Notes under the pieces: model-generated
Seen by the model: the letters and a program-made list of their open reading frames with translations, nothing else
Told to the model about the DNA's origin: nothing
Database searches by the model: none
Shown here: positions 23,776 to 31,533 of the stretch, in pieces
Position numbering within the stretch: position 1 is the stretch's first letter
Layout of the letters: each line of letters starts with the position of its first letter
NCBI GenBank assembly: GCA_947568835.1
Contig: OX387607.1
Location: 13,779,701 to 13,843,700 of the forward strand
Direction of reading: 5' to 3'
DNA from: Protonemura montana
Lineage: Eukaryota; Arthropoda; Insecta; Plecoptera; Nemouridae
DNA: 64,000 nt
Made by a program: the position numbers and the translations under genes

Positions 23776-24329
23776 GGGCCGTTCCCACGACCCCAAACCC
23801 CACCTATACCCCGTGTGCAGCTCCTACGTCTAGCATCAAGTATATAGGAACGGTAGGTAATTAGTGTTAGCGACAACCAGAGCCACCTGTTGGCAGAAAT
23901 TTGTACTTCACTCTGGACTTATAATATTTTTTCATATTTGGTCACTTGCTATCTAATTCGATGGTACGAAACAAAAAGCCGCCACGCCGGGGAACGAACG
24001 CATAGCCACCACGTTATGAAGCACAGCGCCTGCCACAGAGCTACTCTCGACAGATTTATAGTACGGGTTCTAAAACAACCAAAGACTAACGTTTGGATTT
24101 TCTATGCTTAATCACGTTGTAGTTTAGCAGTGTCTTTTACGCCGTAATTAAAATTCTGCACTTATTACGTGGTCGAGTTGTTATACCACTCGGATGTTAT
24201 TTTCTTTTAATTTTTTCAGTAAGTAAGTACAAATAATCAAACACCATAAAGCAATTCTAAACACTAATTCTTTAGTCTTCAGCGTGCATCTCAGGTTTTT
24301 AGCTTTTCCAATATCCTCTAACGGCAACA

Positions 24330-24670
24330 AGAGAAGCTGGATCTGACACCCACGCCACGCGGTGCTAGCGTCCTTGGCCACTCCAAAATACGGGCTTCAA
24401 TCCAACTCAATCTAACGTCATAGACCAGCATTTGAGTCCGACTGGAGGAACGCCAGTCGGTCTCTGTTGCATGTTGATGGATTCCCAGTGGCATGACTCT
24501 CACTAAGTATGTACGAACACGCAGTCGAGCTAAGTCAGGTAAGGCTAGGTAAGTAAATAGACAGCGAACTCTGCTGGATATCAACTGCACTTGATAAATT
24601 GAAATGTCGATAAATCACGTCCATCGGTTGGTAACTCGTATGTCTACTCCTCGCTAGGCTGTTGCAGGTA
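24330..24670 (+). repeat. Shared repeat unit (copy 1)
   Basis: Landmarks in order: AGCTGGATCTG, TTGGCCACTCCAA, ATCTAACG, a hairpin GACTGGAGGAACGCCAGTC, CACTTGATAAATTG, CCATCGGTTGGTAACTCGTA and TACTCCTCGCTAGG. The same order recurs at 27460-27770, and part of it recurs inverted at 22895-23060 (ACGAGTTACCGACTGAAGTC, AATTGATCGAGTACATTTA, GTTCGGTGAAACTTTAC). This links the outlying blocks to the 20-25 kb mosaic. Confidence 0.6.
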
Positions 24671-24711
24671 GAACACATGCAATTTATATATTCAAAAAAT
24701 GCACTATTGCT

Positions 24712-24797
24712 GAGCCGGACTTGTATTCTAGTGTTTATGCTGCCCGATTCAAGTGCATTGAGGTCCGCGTTCAATACCCATCCGCGGAACTTTTTTT
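24712..24797 (+). repeat. tRNA-like module with T-run
   Basis: A GGACTTGTATTCTAGTG word precedes TCCGCGTTCAATACCCATCC (B-box-like), and a run of eight T follows about 12 bases after the B-box region. The A-box is weak. It lies just beyond shared repeat unit copy 1. Confidence 0.4.
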
Positions 24798-25070
24798 TAT
24801 AGGTACATTAGTAGTAATTGGTTGTTTCTGAGAAATGTGAAATACATCGAAATTAAGTAGTTTCGAAATTTTTGAAACCATTTGTGTTTCATTTCTCTAT
24901 TTATTAACAAATTTCCGACTTAATTTTGTACATTTTGAATTTTTTTCCTTTTATCTAAAAAATAGATAGGCTTATTTGGTGCTATTTGTCGTCAAACGTG
25001 GAATTAGAAGATTCCCCAACCCCTTGTGAGCTGGTTGAAATGTTTCCGTTTGAATCCCGTTTGAAATGCA

Positions 25071-26991
25071 TCATAATCTTTCCTTGCCAGGTAGGTACTT
25101 TTAAATAATAATAATAATAATAATAATTTTATTCGCAGTTTACAATGTTACATGTTATGCTTCGTCAAACTTAAAAATAAAATAAAATAAAATAAAAGAG
25201 CAACTAATAATAAACATGTACTGATAAACATATTTATAAACTAATAAACATGTCATGTTACATGACACCAATCTAATATTTTTGGTTGTAGTCAGTCCAA
25301 TGGTAAAATTCTTTTTCTATTAAAAACAATTTGACATATCTTTTAAATATTTTCATGCTGAAGTTAAAATAAAAATAGACTCGTCTCAAAAAGTGCTGAT
25401 TGATGATTGAATGATGCTGGCATGCCTTTCCATCTTGTGTTATGCTGGTGTAAAGTCTTCTTGGCGAAAAGCGCGGCATTAGATTTTACTAATATTGTCA
25501 GTTATAAAATGTAGATTGATGCCAGAGCTAAAATATATTCTGTTAAATCATTTTCCCTGTTAAAACCCCGTTGAATCGCTGTATTAGTGTCACATTTAGT
25601 TATGCTCCGAAATAGTCTACAAATTAAACCCATTTCCAGTCGTTTCAAACCGATTCCGGCAATTCCTATACGGGGTGCAAATTTGCATGTGCAACGTGCA
25701 AAAATGACGTCACGCAAATTATGGCTTTTATGTAAGTAAAAAAACACAAGTTTCTATTAGCATAGGATTGTAATTTGTTAGTGTAAACCCTTTGCAGCGT
25801 GTGAGCCTATGTAGCATTGACTGCCATTGCTAGGTAAATGTTCTAGCTATTTATGTTTTGGCTGATTCTTTTTCAAGCATATTGTTTTTACAAACATAAT
25901 GACTCTTCTGTAAGGATAATAAAATTAAAATACATTGCATTACATTGTATATTATACAAGAATTATGTTTACCCACATTTTTTCAGCACAAAACTCTTCA
26001 AAATATTGCATGAAACCAGCAATCACACAACACCAAAACACAACAATCTCACCTTGCCTCACGATCCCATTTTGTCAAACCATAGTCAGATGATCTCGAG
26101 CTTCTTTCTTCCTGCCCCTTGAAAAGGATCATCATGAGGTGATCGAATGGTGGTCTACCCAAATCAAACAAACAGCAACCGTACTGACGCGTGAATACTA
26201 CCTCAACTTGTCAACCATCTGCCAACAAACCGTCCGCCCAAGTTTGAGATAATCACAAACAATTAGCTAATTTCCACTACCCCAAAAACATTTCTAAAGA
26301 AGGCCCAAAGATACGAGATCCGTAAACATCTCAACAAGAGTTTTCTAATATTTGATAGAAAAGATGCAATTGTTGCCTTGCTACGATGATAGGTTTTGAA
26401 TTTTGTGAGATATCTTTTATGTGTTTTGTTTATCGGTGCTAGCGACTGACACCTGTGGAAAATGCGAGGTTTCCGTGTGAGAATCTAGAGATGGCGGTCA
26501 CGTCTGCAGGCATTCTCTTGTCATGAACGCTAATCGAGGCTGGCATGGGTTCACACTTCACATGAAAGCATAGTCGGTGTCGGGTTTCGACATTTTCTTG
26601 TGCTCATGTTCTTTTGTTCTTGTTGAAAAAAAGTACATGTCTTTTAGGGTATTACTTGGTTGTCTACTCTGGAAAATGAACCCAACAATGCTATGCTTAA
26701 AACCATCTGAATATGACTAGGTAATAGCATCGAGTTTATAGGTCTAGTCAGAGGATCAGCGCTTTATGTAAAATTTTCTAATGAGCAAACGATCCGGCAA
26801 CATGTGATAACGGTAGGTGCCATCCGATGGTGCTTGCGGCCGTTCTTTATAACAAATCTCACCACTCAATAGTAACTGAAAATATCATTGCATTTATTTT
26901 GATTGTTGAGGTTGGCATGACCATAGCGAGCGGAGCCAGCGAAGCGAAATCTAAAATTTAACTTCCCCCAAAAAATTGGTTGTGTGTGTGT
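25071..26991. other. Intergenic DNA with short microsatellites
   Basis: AAT repeats lie at 25104-25127 and AAAAT repeats at 25173-25197. The remainder shows no gene. Open frames at 25502-25747 and 25853-26122 have no recognisable domain. The segment after 26866 leads into a GTC triplet tract. Confidence 0.55.
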
Positions 26992-27063
26992 TTGTCGTTG
27001 CCGTTGTCGTCGTCGTCGTCGTCGTGGTCGTCGTCGTCGTCGTCGTCGTCGTCGTAGTCGTCG
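26992..27063. repeat. GTC/GAC triplet microsatellite
   Basis: About 20 units of GTC or CGT with a few GGT and AGT interruptions. The long Val, Thr or Arg runs in translations of both strands come only from this repeat. It joins directly onto a tRNA-like module at 27060. Confidence 0.95.
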
Positions 27064-27315
27064 ACCGCTTTCGTGGTCGAGTGATGAGACTGGCTGCTCC
27101 AATAGCAGGAGAAATCACGTTCAAATCACGTTTAAACATCGGGTCAAACAACACTCTTGTAAAGCGATCGAGAATTTCTGAAATTTTCACCATCAATATG
27201 ATAATTTTATAGTTTTAGTTCCAGGTTCGCTAAAAGGTTGCGCTGGCGTATTATTTTGTGGTAGGCGCCTCGGGCCTGGGGTTCGTGTCCCATGCACCAG
27301 GTTACGACACAATAA
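27060..27315 (+). repeat. Two outlying tRNA-like modules
   Basis: Module one (27060-27140) has TTTCGTGGTCGAGTGATGAG and CACGTTCAAATCACG about 50 bp later, a class II layout. Module two (27235-27310) has GCTGGCGTATTATTTTGTGG with GGTAGG, then CTGGGGTTCGTGTCCC. They extend the 20-25 kb mosaic past the gene-free gap. No intact cloverleaf could be drawn for either. Confidence 0.45.
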
Positions 27316-27459
27316 CAGAAAAAAGTAACAATATCAAAAACAAAAACACAAAACAGGCAACATAAAGTTAAGAATAACATGAAAATTAAACAATCAACAC
27401 ATAATAGTAACACAAATCAGCCGATATCCCAACATCTCAAGATCTAAGGAGGGGTTTGT
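27316..27459. other. A-rich spacer, nothing seen
   Basis: Low-complexity A-rich DNA between the outlying tRNA-like modules and copy 2 of the shared repeat unit. Confidence 0.5.
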
Positions 27460-27770
27460 TCTTGTCTGGTAGCTAGATCTGGGCCCGAGCAGAGAGGGGC
27501 TCTTGGCCACTCCAATATAGGGCCGTTCACCATTTGCTACGATCTAACGAGAGAGAGAAAGCCTTTTGGCTCGACTAGAAGAACGCCAGTCGAAACCCGT
27601 ACCCCCCTCAACAGTTTCTGGTCCTCTTATCCGAAAAGTTTCACAAGGTTTCACCGAACATTAAATGTACTTGATCAATTAAAAATGGACATCGGTCGCC
27701 GCATGGTCGTTATGCCAACTATACTTTTATCACAGGTCGGGCGACACTACTCGTTAAGGTATTGCAGACT
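27460..27770 (+). repeat. Shared repeat unit (copy 2)
   Basis: This matches 24330-24670 in order: GCTAGATCTG, TTGGCCACTCCAA, ATCTAACG, GACTAGAAGAACGCCAGTC, AATGTACTTGATCAATTAA, GGACATCGGTCG and ACTACTCGTTAAGG. The retrotransposon begins at or just after its end, so the LINE appears to have inserted into this unit, or to be joined to it by 5' truncation. Confidence 0.55.
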
Positions 27771-30385
27771 GGCATGATCGCGAAGCAAACCTGCTGCTCG
27801 AGTTTAACATCACATCTCTAATTAAAAGACCAACAAGGGTTACACCGAAATCCAGTACCTGCATTGATTACATCATGACAAACGTCACAGACTTCACAGC
27901 CGTACGATGCATGGAAACAGGCTTATCAGACCACTTAGGACAATTTGCATCATTCAAGCTAGAGACACCAAACAAAACTTCCACAGCCAATAAGACACAT
28001 ATGAGAAGAAACTACAACGAGAAAAGCAGAGAACTCTTGAAACGGGACCTAACAACAACAGAATGGAATTCTGTCTGGGACGAACCCACAATAGATAGAA
28101 AATATGAAGCATTCATAACAACATTCCTAAATATATTTGACAAACATTTCCCACTAGAACCTAAGAAGACTCGGATAAAACCACAAAAAGCTCCGTGGAT
28201 CACAGAAGAAGTAAAAGAAGCATGCTATCAAAAAAGAAGAGAAAAAAGAAGAGTTACAAGACTCCTTCGCAAAAATAGAAAGAAAAACAAAACTAATTGC
28301 TTCAAACTCATCGAAGAGGCCAAAACAATGAAAAGATGCGTTCAATCACTCGTTAGGTCAACTAAAACAAGATACAATGAAGGGTTTATAAAAAAGGCCA
28401 CCAACAAAGGCAAAGCCACATGGCAAATACTAAGCAAGCAACTGGGGAAGAAGAAACCACGGAGGAACGCAGAAGACGAACTGAAAATAGAAACAGAAGG
28501 ACGAGTTATTTGGAAAGGAAAGGAAGTAGCAGAATCACTCAACAGATTCTTCATCGAGATGGCGGATTCGTTGGTAGACACGAAGAGTGACACGACATCA
28601 AACTGCAAGAAAATGCTCGAAAAAAACATACAGCCACCAAGAAGCTGCATGGAACTTAACCCGACTAATGCTTGGGAAGTTGCGCAAACAATAGGGGAAA
28701 CCAAGCGCAAATGGTCCTCAGGGTGGGATGGGGTCCCGGCAGCAATAATTAAACAAGTAGGCCCAGCTATAGCAGCTCCGTTGGCACACATATGTAACCA
28801 GTCCTTCAGAGAAGGCAAATATCCGCACATAGCAACTTGGGCTTCAGTCAAACCCGTATATAAGAATAAAGGCAGTGAGTTAGAGATGAACAATTATCGC
28901 CCTATTTCATTGTTAAGTAATTTTGCGAAGATTATATCAAAAATATTCTACACGCGACTCCTAGCATTCACAGAAAACAACAGCATACTCTGTAAACAAC
29001 AGCATGGATTTAGAAAAAACCGGTCAACCACCACCGCAGCCTTCAGCCTAGCACACCGAGTAGCGGAGGCACTAGAAGCTAAACAACACGTGGGGACGAT
29101 CATGTTCGACCTGTCAAAGGCATTTGACACTATTCAACACAACACTCTATTACTGAAACTCGATTATTATGGCATCAGAGGGTTAGCTCTGGAATGGATT
29201 AGGTCATACATCTCAAATAGGAAGCAAAGGGTAACAATCAATGACGACACTTACAGGTCAGAGTGGGGATCAGTTAAAACCGGATTACCGCAAGGGAGCA
29301 TACTGGCCCCAATACTGTTCAGTCTATATGTAAATGACCTCGTAGCGAACTTACCACTAAACATCAGCGAACCAATCCTATTTGCAGATGACACGAGTGT
29401 CGTGGTGCACGGTAGCAACAGAAATGAGCTCATCACAAACCTTACCGAAGTCTCAGAATGCATTAACAACTATTTCTCTGCTAATAAGCTAAAATCAAAC
29501 GAAGACAAAGCCCAAATAATGACATTCCACACGATTGGGAAACAGCTGGAGTGCCAGGAAATGGAAATAGTAGAGAATAGTAAATTTCTGGGATTCACAA
29601 TAGATTTTAAACTGAAGTGGAAACCACACCTGATAGACTTAGAAAAAAAGCTCAGTTCAGCCTGCTACGCACTCAGAATAATATCCAGATTCAATAATGA
29701 GGCGACGCGAAGAATCGCGTTCTTCGCAAACATACAATCCCTAATTACCTATGGCATTGTCTTGTGGGGAGGGTCAATATTTGCTGAACGAATTTTTAGG
29801 AAACAGAAAAGAGCGCTACGCATTATACAGAGGGTTGGAAGAAAGGTGTCATGCAAGAAAATATTCGTAAGGAAACAGATTCTAACGTTACCATGCTTGT
29901 ACCTCCTAAACATATTGCTCTTTGTAAAGGACAATCCAACACACTTCTTAAAAAATAATACGATCCATGACAAGAACACAAGGTCCCGGGACGATATACA
30001 TCCACCAATGAGCCGCCTCACAGTAACAGCAAGAGACCCCTCCAGAATCGGAGTCCATATATACAACGGTCTCCCGAATCATCTCAAAACTCTAGATGTA
30101 AGCAGAGATGTGTACAAATGTAAAATAAAAAACTACCTAATGAATAACGCTTTTTATAGCATTAATGACTATTTAAAAAGAACAAACTGTTTATAACTAT
30201 ACTGTAAAATAAAACATTTTATTGTATTTTATGACATGATTTATAACCTGACTATTTCCAAGACTCCGGCTTTATTTAAAAAAATAAAACTATTATGGAG
30301 TGAGCCTAACTTGTATGTTAAAATATTATGTACCTGAATACTGTGCGACGGAAAATAATAAATAAAAAATAAAAAAATAAAAATA

Positions 30386-30412
<27 letters not shown>
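27758..30412 (+). mobile_element. 5'-truncated non-LTR retrotransposon (Jockey/CR1-like)
   Basis: The element reads into the C-terminal end of an apurinic-type endonuclease (STCIDYI, then SDHLGQF), continues into a complete reverse transcriptase and C-terminal domain, and ends in AATAAA-rich sequence plus a run of about 30 A at 30387-30412. The whole 5' part (most of the endonuclease and any ORF1) is absent, as usual for target-primed insertion. An A-rich 3' tail, an FADD catalytic box and the SKAFDTIQH motif fit the Jockey/CR1 group; the exact clade needs a tree. The uninterrupted frame suggests a fairly recent insertion. A 3' fragment of a related element lies at 40660-41213. Confidence 0.9.
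27875..30196 (+). CDS. LINE ORF2 protein, reverse transcriptase part
   Basis: This 773-codon frame encodes the retrotransposon's own polymerase, which copies its RNA into nicked chromosomal DNA. Residues 1-40 are the tail of the endonuclease (SDHLGQF). A lysine-rich linker follows to about 270. The reverse transcriptase spans about 280-560, with NNYRPISLLSNFAKI, HGFRKNRSTTTA, the first catalytic Asp in FDLSKAFDTIQH, GLPQGSILAPILFSLYVND, and the catalytic pair in FADDTSVV at residues 503-508. A C-terminal region (VLWGG, KRALRIIQR, LTLPCLYL, GLPNHLK) is typical of Jockey/CR1-type ORF2. The frame is also open upstream of the first Met back to about 27758, so that Met is not the true start. No internal stop is present. 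Confidence 0.9.
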   Translation: MTNVTDFTAVRCMETGLSDHLGQFASFKLETPNKTSTANKTHMRRNYNEKSRELLKRDLTTTEWNSVWDEPTIDRKYEAFITTFLNIFDKHFPLEPKKTRIKPQKAPWITEEVKEACYQKRREKRRVTRLLRKNRKKNKTNCFKLIEEAKTMKRCVQSLVRSTKTRYNEGFIKKATNKGKATWQILSKQLGKKKPRRNAEDELKIETEGRVIWKGKEVAESLNRFFIEMADSLVDTKSDTTSNCKKMLEKNIQPPRSCMELNPTNAWEVAQTIGETKRKWSSGWDGVPAAIIKQVGPAIAAPLAHICNQSFREGKYPHIATWASVKPVYKNKGSELEMNNYRPISLLSNFAKIISKIFYTRLLAFTENNSILCKQQHGFRKNRSTTTAAFSLAHRVAEALEAKQHVGTIMFDLSKAFDTIQHNTLLLKLDYYGIRGLALEWIRSYISNRKQRVTINDDTYRSEWGSVKTGLPQGSILAPILFSLYVNDLVANLPLNISEPILFADDTSVVVHGSNRNELITNLTEVSECINNYFSANKLKSNEDKAQIMTFHTIGKQLECQEMEIVENSKFLGFTIDFKLKWKPHLIDLEKKLSSACYALRIISRFNNEATRRIAFFANIQSLITYGIVLWGGSIFAERIFRKQKRALRIIQRVGRKVSCKKIFVRKQILTLPCLYLLNILLFVKDNPTHFLKNNTIHDKNTRSRDDIHPPMSRLTVTARDPSRIGVHIYNGLPNHLKTLDVSRDVYKCKIKNYLMNNAFYSINDYLKRTNCL

Positions 30413-30417
<5 letters not shown>

Positions 30418-31179
30418 CACTCTTAAGACTCTTATCACTCTCAGTTGCCGCTCATTGGTCAGGTGGTGGGACTGCAGCTTCACGCGCAGGAAGTCCGCGA
30501 TGTTCCAGTCTCTGAGCGATGTTTGTTTTTGCATACAAGAAACAGATTTAAGGTATGTGCACCAACTTGTCCGTGAATGTTTGTATTTTTGAAAGTAGGC
30601 CAGAGTTTTTTTAACTGGTAATTATTTTTGTTGTGGTTTGACAAATAAAGCCTATTCGTAGGCTCATGAGCATTATCGCTTTTCAACTTGATTACTGGCT
30701 GGTGTGGGACAGTAATGTTTTCTCATAACTTTCCGGACACCTTGACAAGTTCACGTGATTACTTTTCATCCGAAGCCCTCACATACGTTCGGTTAGTCTT
30801 TGACGGTGAGTGGTACACCTTCATTCATACCTAGGTGTCGTGCAAGGCCCCTCGGTTGCCTCAGACCTGGCGCCGGTCAAAGGTGGTGTGTGGCACAATA
30901 CACTCAACTGACAACTAGGTGTCATGTCTGTACGGTCTGCACTTTGGTCTGCACCATTTCAGCCAGTCTGTAAAGTTTTTTACATGTGTTGTACAACACT
31001 CAACGATTCTACTTTTCTGCTTACGTAGAATATACTAGAGCTCAACGATATTACTATTCCAAGATAAAATTAAATTCTGTTAGCGTTGAAATGAACCATT
31101 TAAAATGCAATACACTTATGAAAAAGAGTATCATTATAAGTTTAGATCTTAAATTAAAAGTATGAATTGTCACAATATG
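30413..31179. other. Intergenic DNA, no gene seen
   Basis: Mixed sequence between the retrotransposon tail and a second LINE tail fragment. Short open frames have no recognisable features. Confidence 0.5.
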
Positions 31180-31262
31180 GCATAATGTCATAATTATATA
31201 ATATGTACTAAGAGTGTTTTGTACAGAAAAATGGAAATAAAGGAACAATTATTATTATTAAT
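31180..31262 (+). mobile_element. LINE 3' tail fragment, copy 2
   Basis: TGTCATAATTATATAATATG, ACTAAGAGTGTTTTGTACAG, AAAAATGGAAATAAAGGAAC and an ATTATTATTA tail match the order at 18960-19085. The ATT-rich end marks the 3' terminus. It lies about 90 bp before the uORF-bearing leader of the coiled-coil gene and so borders its promoter. Confidence 0.55.
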
Positions 31263-31353
31263 TATATTTCCAATCCTTTTCATCAACCAATGTACCTACT
31301 ACAAATCGCAGCCAAGAGAGGTCGTCCCAAGCGTCTACTTGACAATAACAACA

Positions 31354-31389
31354 ATGGCGTCGCCGGTGATGTTTACTAGGTCTAGCTAG
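31354..31389 (+). promoter_or_regulatory. Possible upstream ORF in 5' leader
   Basis: ACAATGG, a favourable initiation context, opens an 11-residue frame (MASPVMFTRSS) that stops 144 bases before the main start at 31534. If the transcript begins upstream of it, this would be a uORF able to reduce translation of the coiled-coil protein. Whether it is transcribed is not visible. Confidence 0.35.
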
Positions 31390-31533
31390 ACGGAAACTTC
31401 ATTATTTTTTAACTGAATATCTCGTTTTGTATGTGGTTATATTTTTAATACATTAAGGAGTCACGAGTAACTTGTAACTTTAGTAGAAACAAGATTGGTT
31501 TGAGTGCTGCAACGCGATCAACAGTTTACCAGC

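Larger units (their letters stand above)
21525..24290. repeat. Long inverted repeat, arms 21525-22245 and 23560-24290
   Basis: The left arm read forward and the right arm read in reverse complement share long collinear blocks: GAAGACTAAAGAATT, TGGTATAACAACTCGACCAC, ACACTGCTAAACTACAACGT, GTGGCAGGCGCTGTGC, CGTTCGTTCCCCGGCG, AAATTTCTGCCAACAGGTGG, TATATACTTGATGCTAGAC and AGGAGCTGCACACGGGGT. The arms are about 720 bp with indels. The spacer (22246-23559) holds other tRNA-like modules. The divergence indicates an old duplication or two insertions in opposite orientation. Confidence 0.85.
20081..25070. repeat. Mosaic of degenerate tRNA-like modules
   Basis: Over 5 kb I count at least nine good and several weak modules that pair an RNA polymerase III A-box-like word with a B-box-like word 30-70 bp later. 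They occur on both strands every 200-400 bp. B-boxes include AGGTTCAAAACCC (20131), GCAGTTCGGCTCC (20522), GCGTTCGTTCCCC (21831), TAGTTCGCAATCC (21974), TGTTCAAATCCGG (22480), AGTTTCGAACCCC (22640), GCGTTCGAGTCTC (22853), CGGTTCGAATCAC (23637) and GCGTTCAATACCC (24760). The modules differ from one another, so this is not one tandem tRNA gene. None folds into a convincing intact cloverleaf. Tandemly diverged tRNA-derived SINE heads or an old tRNA-gene cluster are both possible. Confidence 0.6.

Noticed and set aside
20081-25070. Functional tRNA genes
   Set aside because: A- and B-boxes are present but no module gives a well-paired acceptor stem and anticodon arm by eye; called tRNA-like only.
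26866-27212. Poly-Val, poly-Thr and poly-Arg frames
   Set aside because: Artefact of the GTC triplet repeat.
28012-30066. Minus-strand frames of 60-183 codons
   Set aside because: Antisense shadows of the LINE reverse transcriptase frame.
31504-31533. Ten-codon N-terminal extension of the coiled-coil protein from a GTG
   Set aside because: Animal initiation at GTG is unlikely, and an ATG in the same frame follows at 31534.
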